The notes below the pieces were generated by a model. The model had not been told where the DNA came from. It did no database searches and saw nothing but the letters and a program-made list of their open reading frames with translations. 64,000 bases of DNA from Trichomonas vaginalis G3. Its lineage: Eukaryota; Parabasalia; Trichomonadida; Trichomonadidae. This document shows, one piece after another, positions 9,288 to 20,482 of this stretch. The stretch is from contig NC_067204.1 of NCBI RefSeq assembly GCF_026262505.1, positions 25,575,300-25,639,299 on the forward strand, read 5' to 3'. A program made the position numbers and the translations under genes. Position 1 is the first letter of the stretch, and every line of letters begins with the position of its first letter.

Positions 9288-10862
9288 TTATTCCTCACTG
9301 TCGTCCGTAGCTAAGTTATAGTCATCTAATCTTATTATGGGGATGCCATTAGCACGCACCTGAATGGCAAAGCAACAATCCCTCATAAATCCAATAAGTG
9401 GCTTTGGTACATTTTCAGTTGCTAGTTCAATAGGTCCTTTAACAGACAATTTGTATGTTATTGGAGCAGTAGATGTTTGACCTTGCTGGAAGCAAAAGTC
9501 CACTTCTGTTGGAAAACCACATAAGAAATGTGTGTTGTCATAGCTATCCCATTTATGTTCCACACTACCATCATCCACCAATGACCTCATAACATCTTCA
9601 TTAAATCCTATCATATCATTGTTTGTATTGCAAGCGTTCGCAACCATTTCATAAAATACAGGTCCATATGATTTTTCAGGTTCTGCAGGCATATTTCCAT
9701 AAGCTCCCATGGAAAGCTGAAGATATTTAAACTTAGGGTTCTCAAAATTAACATAATAGTTGTCTTTCTTTCTAAATAGTGCCCAAATACTTTTAACATT
9801 AATAGGCGTATAAGCTGCTGTAAATGTTGCACTTGAACTATCTGTATTCTTTGAGAATGAACCGTCCATAGGAATCCAATCCATAACTTTAACAGGAAAA
9901 CATAAAGCCTCGTTTGTATAATGTTCTACAAGTTCTGTATAAATGTTAGGGTCTAAAGAGAATGACTTTGGATGAATGAAACATTCATTAAAATCCATCT
10001 TTGTTCGAAATAGTTGCTGGGTTACAGTTGTAATAGTAACTGTTCCACTAGCTTCTACTGCCTTCGTTATCATAGTGAATGGTTCATTCCATGGAACAAA
10101 TTTATTTGTCGGTGGATTTGAATCTGAAGCAAATGCAACTTTAAGAGTTGGATTGAAAGCAATGATATCATTTACAGATATAGATGTGCATTGTAAGGCG
10201 TCGCTACTGAACTTTACTTTAAGCTGAATGTTTCCTGCAAAAGCTGGAATAAATCGAATAGCTTCTAATGGAAGGAATCTTCTAACAGGAATTCTTAAAC
10301 GAAGCTTAAAATCAAATGATTTTCCTGCTGTAATTGGACCACTAACAATTTGTCCTGTTCTGCATGTTCCCGAATGACTCCATACATCTTCATGTCGAGT
10401 CTTTGAGAAAACATCTACTTTCTTTATTTGTTCGGTAGTTTGTGAGTTTGAAGTTATATATGCTTCTTCTCTTGCGTTGTCTTGAGAATATACGATACGA
10501 CCATTTGCAAGGATTTGATATCCAGCAACTGCATAGAAAGCGTCATCGAAACCAATCCAAAATCCTGGTGGGTTTGTTTTATTGGAACCTGAACCAATTT
10601 CTTTATCTACAATAAATTGACCTTCCATTTTATACGTAATGAATGTATTGTAAAGGTCCAACATATTTTCACCAGGAGGTGAGAGATTGAATGTTACCCA
10701 TGTGTTATCTTTAGCAGTTCCAGGTTGTGATGGAATCTTTGCGTCAGAATATTTTCTATTAGTGTCACCAATTTGAACTGCATTGTCTATGATATCGAAA
10801 TATGAGCGAATCTGATGAATATGCTCTGCTGGAGTAAATTCGTTTAACTGTTCGTTCTGCAT
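9288..10862 (-). CDS. Polinton major capsid protein (B)
   Basis: A whole 524-residue frame, the longest conserved structural-type protein of the element. Length, beta-rich composition, abundant Asn/Pro/Gly turns and its central position fit the double jelly-roll major capsid protein predicted for Polintons. I see no short diagnostic motif, so the call rests on length, context and high conservation: the copy at 49786-51360 encodes the same protein. The promoter-like TTTTTATC motif lies within 25 bp upstream of the start. The gene looks whole. Confidence 0.7.
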   Translation of the reverse strand: MQNEQLNEFTPAEHIHQIRSYFDIIDNAVQIGDTNRKYSDAKIPSQPGTAKDNTWVTFNLSPPGENMLDLYNTFITYKMEGQFIVDKEIGSGSNKTNPPGFWIGFDDAFYAVAGYQILANGRIVYSQDNAREEAYITSNSQTTEQIKKVDVFSKTRHEDVWSHSGTCRTGQIVSGPITAGKSFDFKLRLRIPVRRFLPLEAIRFIPAFAGNIQLKVKFSSDALQCTSISVNDIIAFNPTLKVAFASDSNPPTNKFVPWNEPFTMITKAVEASGTVTITTVTQQLFRTKMDFNECFIHPKSFSLDPNIYTELVEHYTNEALCFPVKVMDWIPMDGSFSKNTDSSSATFTAAYTPINVKSIWALFRKKDNYYVNFENPKFKYLQLSMGAYGNMPAEPEKSYGPVFYEMVANACNTNNDMIGFNEDVMRSLVDDGSVEHKWDSYDNTHFLCGFPTEVDFCFQQGQTSTAPITYKLSVKGPIELATENVPKPLIGFMRDCCFAIQVRANGIPIIRLDDYNLATDDSEE

Positions 10863-10889
10863 GTATTTACTTCGGATAAAAATATCTAT

Positions 10890-11324
10890 TTACTTCATTA
10901 TTCTCACTCTTCTTCTTGGCATTCGTGGTGGAAGTTGTTTCTTGACATTTTCAATGAACTGTACATTCTCTTTTGTCTCAACTTCTTTCACTGGTAGGTC
11001 AGGGTTCTTTGACTCGGTTTGCTTTTCAATGAAATTCACGAACTTTGCAATAAGCTCTTGGTTCGTTATTGAAAGAACATCTGGCTTCTTTTCTTCTGGT
11101 TCTATTGACTTTTCAGTTTGAATAGAAGGTTTTATATGGGCTTCGTGGACTTCACCCTTGCCATACACCTTAATGTTGTCGCTTTCTGCATTCGCTAATG
11201 GAACCTTTCTTTTTCTTACGTATATTTTACCATCTTTACTCTGACTTACGTAATAGAAAGGATGTTGTATTCCTCTTGCGTCATTTAATATAATAGACTC
11301 TCGCTCTGATTTTGACAAGCTCAT
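10890..11324 (-). CDS. Unknown basic/acidic small protein (B)
   Basis: 144 residues, whole. The N-terminal 50 residues contain GIQHPFYYVSQSKDGKIYVRKRKV, resembling a similar region (GFYIHTMKDGRVQF) in the 78-residue coiled-coil protein. The middle is charged, and the C-terminus is strongly basic (PPRMPRRRVRIMK), suggesting nucleic-acid contact. It is divergently transcribed from the next gene over 45 bp and lies 28 bp upstream of the capsid gene in the same direction. Copy at 49319-49759. Confidence 0.55.
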   Translation of the reverse strand: MSLSKSERESIILNDARGIQHPFYYVSQSKDGKIYVRKRKVPLANAESDNIKVYGKGEVHEAHIKPSIQTEKSIEPEEKKPDVLSITNQELIAKFVNFIEKQTESKNPDLPVKEVETKENVQFIENVKKQLPPRMPRRRVRIMK

Positions 11325-11369
11325 TTTACATTGGTTAAAGTTTTAATTTTGTTTTTTATCTGCAGTCAA

Positions 11370-11642
11370 ATGACTCAGACAAGCCATACGGACAAGACCC
11401 AAGGGGTCATAGATGTTGAAGCATTGAAGAAAGAAATTCGCGAGCAAATTTTATCCGAACTGAAGGAACAAAAACAAGAACAAAAGCCAGAGAGACCAAA
11501 GAGAAAACTTAGTGAAAAACAACTTGCTGCATTAGCTGCTGGAAGACAAAAGAACCCACGTTTGCTGGCGAAGAAAGCTAGAGAAGAAGCAAAAGCAAAG
11601 GAAGAACAAAAAGCTAAAGAAGCTGAAGCAAAGAAAGAGTAA
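11370..11642 (+). CDS. Lys/Glu/Ala-rich helical protein (B)
   Basis: 90 residues starting MTQTSHTDKTQGVIDVEALK. It is almost entirely charged helix, with a basic centre (RPKRKLSEKQLAALAAGRQK) and a KAKEE-repeat tail. The centre is a typical DNA-binding or virion core style segment, but no family is recognised. The copy at 49000-49280 is broken. Confidence 0.55.
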   Translation: MTQTSHTDKTQGVIDVEALKKEIREQILSELKEQKQEQKPERPKRKLSEKQLAALAAGRQKNPRLLAKKAREEAKAKEEQKAKEAEAKKE

Positions 11643-11666
11643 ATGGTTTATTTTTATCCGAATTAA

Positions 11667-12526
11667 ATGTATAGACAAATACCTTTAACTGTTGCGTTCA
11701 GTAGTGAAAACCCTGACGTCAAAATAAAGGGGAACAGAGTAACGTTTAAGTTTCCAACAGACTGGATTGTGAACATAAATGAAGAGAAGTACATTGGCAT
11801 AAACATCTATGTATATAACACGTGCTTTCAGAAAGGTTGACTTTATACTTCAAGTCGAGATAGAAAAATGACGAACAGTCTTTAAGCGCCCAAAACATTC
11901 ACATATACAAATACTTTAAAGACGATACAACATTGTTGCAATGTATGATTTCATTTAATGAGATGTTCGAGAAAAAGTTCAACATTGAAGTACAAACTTT
12001 ACAGCCTTTACGTGAGTTTCTTGCACAACTGAAAGAAGAAGGTAGTCAGCCACAACTTATAGACTTTCATTATGAATTTAATGAAAATGAAGATGGAACT
12101 CATGACTGTCAGTTTGTTATATATTCACCATTCAATGAAGTAGCTAAAGAGAAAGAAAATCCATTACGTATAAGGTTTCAAATCTCTGAACCCAATGAAG
12201 ACTTCAAGAATGTTTTCAATTATGATGCAATGCTTCCGAGGAAAAATGAATTTTCAAAGATTGTAACACCTGGCATTTGGGATAGAAAGCAAGCTATATT
12301 ATATTCAAACTTAAGTAAGGGAGTTGAAAATGAGTTCATTGGTCATACAAGAACTTCACCATTACCAAATCCTAAATACTATAAATTAACTGGCTTCAAT
12401 CGTGAGTTTTGGATAGACATGTTCTCCACTCATGACCATAACTGCCCAGTGTTCTTACCTCCAGACCATAAGGACTGTCTCTACATTGAAGCACAACTCT
12501 TAAACTCTACCATCGCAGTATTGTAA
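11667..12526 (+). pseudogene. Penton-like minor capsid protein, paralogue 1 (B)
   Basis: About 286 codons, start chosen at ATG following the TTTTTATCC motif. The N-terminal region contains FKFPTDWIVN and KYIGI. The same P-x-x-W pattern occurs in the penton-like proteins at 36420, 38729 and 57991, so these look like one family. It is convergent with the polymerase gene. It is broken, with one or two breaks; the copy at 48123-48975 is also broken. Confidence 0.5.
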
Positions 12527-12646
12527 AATCTACGCTAGTTTTATTTTTATCACGAATGACCTCATTGCTGACAAAAATAAATGACCTCATTCATGACCTC
12601 ATTCATGACCTCATTGCTACCTCATTGCTGACAAAAATAAATGACC

Positions 12647-15600
12647 TCAGAACTTCAACTTACGAATAAAGCTTGTTTTAGTCGTTATTGAGAAGTTAAA
12701 CTTTTCAGCAAAGCAAGGTTGACATGACTTACATAAGTCAAATCCAATCTCTTGACCGTCATAAAGTGCTTTATATAACTTCATAACACTGAACTCAGAG
12801 TCTTTGTCAAATTTTCCTTGCGGAATCATTAAACCTTTATCTTCATCATAGAAACACTGAACAGAGTCAGGAAACATTTCATTAGCGGTTAAAGCAATAA
12901 CATCTTGCTTCACGCCTTTCATTCTGCAGTGAAATGCAACTTCATTTAAATCATTCGTGAGTAAGTCTATGTAAGTCTTCTTTCCACAAAATATTGACTT
13001 GTATGCTAAACTTTGTTTATCTTTTGTGATTTCTGCAAAGTCGCTATGAAATTGACCAAGGTTTTTACCAATGAGAACTCTTCCATAACGTTTCTCAAAC
13101 TCTTCAGCTAAACGAGGGATATCTTCATTGTAGAGATGCATACTGTCCGTATCGCTATAAAAGATGTCCATTCCTAAGTCCTCAGCAGTACAGAATACTT
13201 CACACATTATTCTCTTCGACATAGACAGAATGTTAACACCAAGTGGACAGAAGTTAAAGTGTCTGCAAATGCTTTTCGTTAGCTTGAAAATAGTTTTATC
13301 TGAACCATCCAAACCTTCGAACTTCACTATATGGTTGTAGTTTCTGATGGCATATCTTATAGCATCTTTGTCATCTACTATGGTTATTTTTGACTCAATA
13401 GGAGATAGAATAGTTTTGCCATAAATACTGTTCAGAATGAGCTTTATATTTTCTTGCAAAGGATTTCCTTCTTTCTTATACTTTAACCTTAACTCAAACA
13501 ACTTCTTTACTTCATCTCTTATTCTAATATCTCTGTTTCCATCGTAATAGTATCCTTGCAACACTTCACATTTGACACCTTGATTATTTTATGAGGTCTT
13601 GTAATGTTATATGGTCAACATACATTAAACAGCAAGTGTTTGAACTTCTGGGAACGTTAAGTTCTGGATTTAGTTCAGGGTCACAAACTATTAAAGGAAA
13701 GTGTCTATGTATTCCAATCTCTGTTATCTTAATGAGAACAAAGAAGCCAGACATAAACTTTTCACCAATGGGTTCCTTTTGGTCGTCGTTGAATAAATGT
13801 CTCATGAGATACTCTGTGCTTAACATCTCATCCTTCAATACTTTTGGAATTCCTTCTAAAGTATAAAGTCTCGCGATAGCTGAGGGATATAATGAAACAG
13901 CATCGAAGTCAGCAATGAGTTTCTTTTCGCTCTTTTGTTTCATGTTATCTGACAGCATACATCTTCCACCTTGAATGCATCTCGAAATAAATTCTCTTGG
14001 TTTATTTGAGAGGTCATAAAGATTTCCATTCGGGAAGTATACTCTGTTCTCAAACAATTTGTTAGCAATAGAACAAATACTAACGTAGTCATAAACGTTT
14101 AAATCAAATTCTTTTAATATATCATTGCGGAACTTAACAAAACCTTCTCTTAAAATTCTTACATCTTGTTTGCAATAAAATGTGCTATACTTTTCTAAGT
14201 CGAAGTGGTTTTCATCTATTCTGCAACCTTTGATGGAATCTATGTTTTTCATAAATGTATCTGCATCCTGGATAAACTTACATGCTTCAGAAATGACACC
14301 AGTTCTGTTGTCATTTGCTAACAAAGTACTGCTGTAGTAGTTATATGGAAATACTTCTTTCGGTCCTGTTTGTAAGTTAAACATAGCAGGAAATAGTTTA
14401 AGCTTCTTATTTATAACACTGTAAGAGTCTTTTATAATAATTGCCCGTCCTTTATATAAGCCAGTTATTTGCATTGTTCGTGAACCTTTAATGATGGGAG
14501 TTCCTTTCACTTTTGTCATGTGTCTTAAGATGAAGTTTATATCATAACTGAGGTTATGGAAATATATTAAACTCTTGTCAGGAAGTCGTTCCAAAAATTC
14601 TGTTGCACAGTTCTGACCCCAAATGCTTTCATTCACTGAACCATCTTCACTGTCATAACAGATGTTAAAAGCTTTATGAAAGCCATCCGTACTACACTCA
14701 AAGTCAGCAAAGAAAACATGCTCAGGAATGAACTTACATTTAGCTTTATTTACTTCTTTTGACTCTGCTTTCTTCTTCAGTTGTACACAATACTTTGGAG
14801 CATACGTCAAATCTTTAAATGGTGCAAGGTTCTGTTTATATAAGTCAGTCGTATATGTGAAAAGTTCTCCATAAGAAATAGGTTCGAAATATTTGCACTC
14901 CCACAATGTTTTCATAACATCCCATAGCGGTGTAGTTCTATCCATGCGAACTACATATTTGTTCTCTCTCTTTGTATAAATCTTCATCTGTTTCTCAATG
15001 TTCATTCCACCACACTCCTTCAAGATTTCTATATAGTTGCGAATGAAATATGTTGTCATTGGAAGTCTTTCATTTAGCATGTAGTGGTCTTCAACAAGAA
15101 GTAAGTCAATAGTTCGAACAGTTTCACATTCTTTTGGTATGTATCTCTTTATTTCATTATATCTTGAGTCATTGAAGTAACCAATGGTAACATTAAATGC
15201 TATACCTGTTGCGTCAGAAATTTCTTGTACTTTACTTTGAGGAAAGTCTCTAACACGAATGACTTCTCTCATGTGGTCAATAGTTTCTTCATTTACTCCA
15301 GCCTGAATGCAAGCATAAACGAAGCAGTTATCTTCTGTCATAAGTGTTGCAGTTCTTTTGTTCAGTTCATTGAAGATTTGGTAGCGTTCAAGATTTATAG
15401 GTAATGTGCAAAGATACTTCCAGAACTGACCGCTTCTCTTCTTATAAAACTTCTTTTCACCATTATCTTTCCAAAAGCTTTCTATAAGTGCTGGGTTTTC
15501 CTGTTTGCTTAAGAGCTTCCAAAATGGCTTTCTGGTCATTTGTCAGTGTGCTTTCATCTCTATATGGTCTCTTTTTTGGTTTGCCTTTCTTTACATCTGA

Positions 15601-16427
15601 CATCGTTAAGCCTTCATATTCTGTTAAATCATACATCTTTATTTCAGTAAGATTCTTTATGTTTGTCAAGAAGAAGTCATAGTGCATTTCAACAATACCT
15701 GCAGCATTTGCTTCTATCTCTGATATAAAGTTCTCCTTCAAGAGCTGATGTAGTAATGTTCCAATATTATTGAGGTTTAACGTAGAACATTCATACTTTC
15801 CACCAAGTTTATAACATACCATCCATCTTTGTTGGAGTTTATTTTAATCTTCTCTAAGAGTCTCATGAAAACCTTACCGAAATGTTTGTGTAAGTAGTCT
15901 CTGTTTGGTTCATCTAAAGCTTCGATGTTAAAGTCAATGAGTCTATTGCCTGTCTTAACATTCCTCTTCCTATTCTCTTCATCTTTCTTTAACCATCTCT
16001 CACCTTCTTTTGGTTTGTCGTCAATGGAACGAAGGACATCGTTAGCTTTGCGAACTTGTTCTATAGCGCTCTTAAACATCTCTCTTCTCTGTTGTTTCAG
16101 TGTGTCGTCTCTTCTTCTTGTTTCACCAACGTTCGCATTTGTTATGTCAAACATTTCTCTTCTTACTTCATGAGGTACTGAACGTCTATGATATAAGTCA
16201 ATAGCAACGTCATTTAAAGGAAATGCTCTTGCATGGACTTCGTCCTCGCCGCGTTGCAGCTTTATGAACTCATGAATTCTATCATAACTTATTGCACCAT
16301 TATAGTCTTTAATGAAGTCAGCGAGTGCTTTTTTGTTTGTTGCGTAATGTTTTGCAACATCTATATTAGCTTCTGTAAGAAGTTGTTTTATTTCCGAGTG
16401 TTCTAACTTAGACAACTTCCGATACAT
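12647..16427 (-). pseudogene. polB: Protein-primed DNA polymerase B (B)
   Basis: About 1,250 codons, the usual size for Polinton polymerases. Exonuclease motifs are visible (FADFECSTDG, FHNLSYDINF, YCKQDVRIL), followed by polymerase motif A DFDAVSLYPS, motif B NSIYGKT and motif C YSDTDS. The N-terminal 400 residues are an unassigned region also seen in element D. The enzyme would copy the element by protein priming. It is broken, with about three breaks. It is divergent from the next gene across 91 bp of T-rich DNA. Confidence 0.9.
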
Positions 16428-16518
16428 CTTTAGTAGGAAATAAAAAAATATTTTTTTGAAAAAATTAGATTAGATTTTTTAAAGTTATTTTTCAAAATAA
16501 TTTAATATTTTTATTTTA
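16428..16518. promoter_or_regulatory. Divergent promoter region, polB and unknown gene
   Basis: 91 bp of T/A-rich DNA between two divergent start codons. The spacing is also 91 bp at 43584-43674 in element A, with the sequence nearly the same, so it is conserved. It must drive both genes. Confidence 0.55.
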
Positions 16519-16992
16519 ATGAAACACATGCAAGATTGCAAGTTCTTTTCATACAATGCTCTCGCTAATGCCATCAAGAATGAGTTCAGTAATGCTTCAA
16601 ATGTTAATGTTATCTTTAACAAGAAGTTTGTGAAAGAATCTAAGTTTGGTCAGTATGTCAGACCATTAGCTATCGTCATTGACCGCAAACGTTATACTTC
16701 ACAAGAGTTAGCAGTAGTTTTGAAACAAAAGAGTTTCTTCGTGAATGTCAAAGATACTCATTATACTGTCATAAAGAACTCTAACGTTGACTTCTTCAGT
16801 ATTGCTATGAATCTTTCCGAACAGAAAGAATATAAGAAAGGTGAAACAGTTGTGAAATATTATCCTTCATCTCTGAAGACAATAACGAACAAAGATGTCA
16901 TACAAAAGTTCTTACCAAAGGTTGAAGAAGCTTCTATTGACATTGACGAAGGAAGTGAAATGGTTGAAGAAATTGACCCTGACGTCATTTAA
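16519..16992 (+). CDS. Unknown 157-residue protein (B)
   Basis: Whole frame; a near-identical copy is at 43110-43583. It has a basic first half (FNKKFVKESKFGQYVRP, IDRKRYTSQELAVVLKQKS) and an acidic tail. Its invariant place divergent to polymerase makes a replication role, for example terminal protein or DNA-binding protein, worth considering. No motif proves it. Confidence 0.5.
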   Translation: MKHMQDCKFFSYNALANAIKNEFSNASNVNVIFNKKFVKESKFGQYVRPLAIVIDRKRYTSQELAVVLKQKSFFVNVKDTHYTVIKNSNVDFFSIAMNLSEQKEYKKGETVVKYYPSSLKTITNKDVIQKFLPKVEEASIDIDEGSEMVEEIDPDVI

Positions 16993-17142
16993 GCAAAAAT
17001 ATATTTTTGAATAACTGAAAGTGTCACCACGTCACCATGTGCTACCAGGTTAATTAACTTCTTTTAAAAATGATGACAACATGACATTTTGACAACAGTC
17101 CAGGAAATAAATTTTATCGTTAATGTTTACGTTAATGTTTTT

Positions 17143-17660
17143 CATTAAATTTTGACAAAGTGCAAATCTTCACTTCGTCAAAAAGTTAATGTTTTTCATT
17201 GAAATCGGTAAGTTTTCATTAAATTTTGACAAAGTGCAAATCTTCACTTCGTCAAAAAGTTAATGTTTTTCATTGAAATCGGTAAGTTTTCATTAAATTT
17301 TGACAAAGTGCAAATCTTCACTTCGTCAAAAAGTTAATGTTTTTCATTGAAATCGGTAAGTTTTCATTAAATTTTGACAAAGTGCAAATCTTCACTTCGT
17401 CAAAAAGTTAATGTTTTTCATTGAAATCGGTAAGTTTTCATTAAATTTTGACAAAGTGCAAATCTTCACTTCGTCAAAAAGTTAATGTTTTTCATTGAAA
17501 TCGGTAAGTTTTCATTAAATTTTGACAAAGTGCAAATCTTCACTTCGTCAAAAAGTTAATGTTTTTCATTGAAATCGGTAAGTTTTCATTAAATTTTGAC
17601 AAAGTGCAAATCTTCACTTCGTCAAAAAGTTAATGTTTTTCATTGAAATCGGTAAGTTTT
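17143..17660. repeat. 74-bp tandem array, seven copies
   Basis: Seven near-identical 74-bp units lie between two convergent genes and run up to the stop codon of the KilA-N gene. Each unit holds an inverted repeat (TTTGACAAAGTG ... CACTTCGTCAAA) able to form a hairpin, and a 22-base piece (CATTGAAATCGGTAAG...) also found inside the adjacent coding sequence at 17818-17839. Element A has a single related hairpin at the equivalent place. Confidence 0.9.
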
Positions 17661-18487
17661 CATTCTTCCTCTTTGAAGTTGTCGAAATATTCTGTTATCT
17701 TTTCTTTCAGTAATGTTAAGTCTTCTTTGAATGTAAGTATTGTGCAACCTTTGATGTCATAGTGTGTTTGAGGAAGAGTATTTTTGACAATTTCCTTTAT
17801 TTGCTCATTCGGTGTCATTGAAATCGGTAAGTTTTCACGATAGAACCAGTTTCTGTCAGATTTATATATCTTAGCTAAGTCATAAAAGCTCTTGTTGTTT
17901 CTTCTCACTAAATGCAACATAACCATATCTCTATCTTCTTCTTTCTCCAACTCTTCAGCGTAAATCATATACTTATAGTTCTTTTCCTTTCCTTTTGGTA
18001 CTGAACGTGGTATTCTTTTCTGTATGCTTTTGTCTTTGGATTCAATGACTTCATCTTTTGCTTGAAGTTTCTTTTCCATCTCTCCACGTTCTGCTTTATA
18101 TAGTTCATCTAACATCATGAAAATATAACAAGCATAACGAGGTGAAGCCCACATTGCTACAGCGTTTACTAAAAGTCTATGAACATAATAACCTTTCAAA
18201 CCAGGTGCCAAATTCTTGCGATTTTCGTACGGAATCTCTTCTCTCGGTTTTCCGAGGGAAGCAATCATATGAGGAAATTCTTCTAAAAGTTCTTTTGTCT
18301 GTTGGTTTTCAAACCAATGATATGCTTGCTTTGTAGAACGAAGAGCATTCATTATACTTTGCATTTGGTACATGTCATCTTTGACTGAACGAATGAGACG
18401 TAACTGTTTGTTATACTGTATGTATTCGTATTCTTCATTTATAGCTTCATGGACTATAACTGTTGTTGTGTTCTCTGATGTTGTCAT
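17660..18487 (-). CDS. KilA-N domain protein with viral C-terminal domain (B)
   Basis: 275 residues from the first ATG. The KilA-N core spans roughly residues 45-130: STKQAYHWFENQQTKELL, then GYYVHRLLVNAVAMWASP and YIFMMLDELY, the G-x-Y-V-H ... A-x-W-x-SP signature. A Lys/Glu-rich linker follows, then YKYMIYAEELEKEED and HLVRRNNKSF, resembling the DUF3627-type tail of large DNA virus KilA-N proteins. KilA-N domains bind DNA, so a regulatory role is likely. The frame looks whole; a partial copy is at 42073-42590. Confidence 0.75.
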   Translation of the reverse strand: MTTSENTTTVIVHEAINEEYEYIQYNKQLRLIRSVKDDMYQMQSIMNALRSTKQAYHWFENQQTKELLEEFPHMIASLGKPREEIPYENRKNLAPGLKGYYVHRLLVNAVAMWASPRYACYIFMMLDELYKAERGEMEKKLQAKDEVIESKDKSIQKRIPRSVPKGKEKNYKYMIYAEELEKEEDRDMVMLHLVRRNNKSFYDLAKIYKSDRNWFYRENLPISMTPNEQIKEIVKNTLPQTHYDIKGCTILTFKEDLTLLKEKITEYFDNFKEEE

Positions 18488-18495
18488 TACTGTCT

Positions 18496-19185
18496 TTACA
18501 TACAAAATAAAAAAATAAATAAAAATAAAATTAGCGTTATTTTCTGACTTTCACAAAAGACCAAAAATAAACGCTTTACATGTTTTTCAGCAACTTCGTC
18601 AAATAATTTTATAGCTTTATCTATCTCATCTACTTCAAACGTTTCTTTACCTTTCATGGGAGCACCATACATTTTCTCAAACTTTTCAAGTAGTTCTGTT
18701 TCTGCAGCTCTCATATCATTAACGAACACAACCTTGACTCTATTGACTGTACTGTCATATCTTTGAGTTATATTATATGTTCTTCCTATCTTATATCTCT
18801 TTGTATTGAAGTCCTTCGGTTTCTGAACGATGTAAAGTAAGCCTTCACTGCAACGTTCCGTATCGAATGAACCATAAGTTATGAAGTTATATCCAACAAC
18901 TGGGTCTAACCATAACAAAACTATTGGTATAAGACTTTTGTCAATGAGATATGCTGTAGTTCCATAGAATCTTACCGATATCATAAGCTCAGGATTTCTT
19001 GTCAAAATTTTCTGAGTTGAAGCATTTCTAACCCAGTCGTTTGTTTTCTTTCCAGATGGAGATATAATGTCTGACAAAGAATATTTGTTGTATTTCTTTG
19101 AGTATCTTACGTTTAAATCACCTATTCTAACCACTTTGGTGTCATTGTCTATCTTTCTAACTGTTTCAAACTCAATGTTTGTCAT
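18496..19185 (-). CDS. KilA-N plus T5orf172 (GIY-YIG-like) protein (B)
   Basis: About 229 residues. The N-terminal half resembles a divergent KilA-N/DNA-binding domain (YNKYSLSDIISPSGKKTNDW). The second half (LLYIVQKPKDFNTKRYKIGR, NITQRYDS, AAETELLEKFEKMYG, ETFEV) fits T5orf172, a GIY-YIG nuclease relative found in virus Bro/KilA-N proteins. The last 20 residues are read from the T-rich leader of the next gene and are probably not functional. It shares its 5' leader with the neighbouring KilA-N gene. Confidence 0.7.
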   Translation of the reverse strand: MTNIEFETVRKIDNDTKVVRIGDLNVRYSKKYNKYSLSDIISPSGKKTNDWVRNASTQKILTRNPELMISVRFYGTTAYLIDKSLIPIVLLWLDPVVGYNFITYGSFDTERCSEGLLYIVQKPKDFNTKRYKIGRTYNITQRYDSTVNRVKVVFVNDMRAAETELLEKFEKMYGAPMKGKETFEVDEIDKAIKLFDEVAEKHVKRLFLVFCESQKITLILFLFIFLFCM

Positions 19186-19263
19186 TTCTGTTCTTACATA
19201 CAAAATAAAAAAATAAATAAAAATAAAACTAACTTTATTTTTCTAACTAATGAAATTCATTAT

Positions 19264-19548
19264 TTTTGTTGCTGAATTCAATAAAAATATATTTTAGGTG
19301 AAGAGGTGAGATTTCACCTGTTTTCTCACCTAATTTTTCACCCCAGTTATTTTATAAGCGTTTTACATGGTAAACGTTATTTTTTAAATTTTGTGAAAAC
19401 TCAACGGTTTGACACATGCCCTAAAAATTATTTTACTCAGAATTTTGTTGCTGAATTCAATAAAAATATATTTTAGGTGAAGAGGTGAGATTTCACCTGT
19501 TTTCTCACCTAATTTTTCACCCCAGTTATTTTATAAGCGTTTTACATG
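19264..19548. repeat. Direct duplication of a 106-bp GGTGA-palindrome segment
   Basis: 19264-19369 and 19443-19548 are near-identical, offset by 179 bp. Both contain the GGTGAGATTTCACC-type palindrome and end at TTTTACATG. The second copy overlaps the end of the next gene. Confidence 0.85.
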
Positions 19549-20482
19549 AATTGTACGATGTATATTTGAAATTCTAAACAATTTCGTAGCTTCTATTTCT
19601 TCTGTCAGTATGTCAAAAGTTTTAACAATGCCGAAAGTTTCTTTATACTTCTTCTTGACGTCAGATAGAAGGAAATCGTCAGCTGTTGGATAGTTTTTGT
19701 TCAGAAATGCTAACATGTCCATTTTATCTTCTGCTGGTTTCTCTACTTCTTTCTTTAAGTCAGCATAGTCGTTTCTCATACGTTCTATCTCTTTGACGGA
19801 GTAGTTATATTTCCTCATTGCTGCTTTACATTTTGAACATTGCGGATTCATTTTTGCGTTATACATTGAAATTTGACCTGTTAGAACAAGAAACAAACTA
19901 AGGCGTCAATGGTTTTCTTTAACTCAAAAGTTGTTGGTTTTATTTGTCCATTCCATATTTTACATCTTTTATCTTTATCTCTTATCTGCCATACACATTC
20001 AGCAACTAATGAAACAAAGTTGTCGTATGTCTTACACTCCCCAGATTATAATGTCAGAGATTGTTCTTATATACCATTGTCGCAATCTTTGCCATAACTT
20101 TATGGTTGCAATGAAAACCAAGGAATTCATAGTTTACTTTACGTATGAACTTCTTTATTTCTACTGAATCAGTTGGTTTCACTTCTATTTCATCGAATTC
20201 CATGAATAGTGAGCTTTTTTGTTGGATTTCAGCAATTTTGTAAATAGGTCATAATGTCCTGCATGTCATAAAGATACTGTTCATTTGTTTCATCTTTCCG
20301 CACTACAGTCTAAATTACTTTAAAAATCTTGCTTAATTCTTTGTATTTCTGTCTCAAAAGTATATGAGAAGGAAGAAGCTTTTCATCTCTACTAACATAG
20401 ATGTAGGATTCGATGACTAGCGAGTTTGGTGCTGTATGTGTTTGAATTGTTGTAGAACCTATTGTTTTGAAATCATATCTTT
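19531..20482 (-). pseudogene. Degenerate gene, unrecognised, KilA-N neighbour
   Basis: The last 121 codons are open and include CSKCKAAMRKYNYS and an acidic helical region. Upstream coding-like sequence continues to about 20480, where the T-rich leader shared with the two KilA-N genes reappears. It is likely a third member of this regulatory gene cluster, possibly a virus MSV199-type protein, which is inference only. It is broken, with several breaks. Confidence 0.4.

Noticed and set aside
17143-17660. The 74-bp array as a CRISPR
   Set aside because: Units abut with no unique spacers, and the organism is a eukaryote; it is a simple tandem array.
18488-18540. GTATGT in the KilA-N leaders as an intron 5' splice site
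   Set aside because: GTATGT is the Trichomonas donor, but no matching ACTAACACACAG-type acceptor follows before the coding start, and the frame is continuous from the next ATG.
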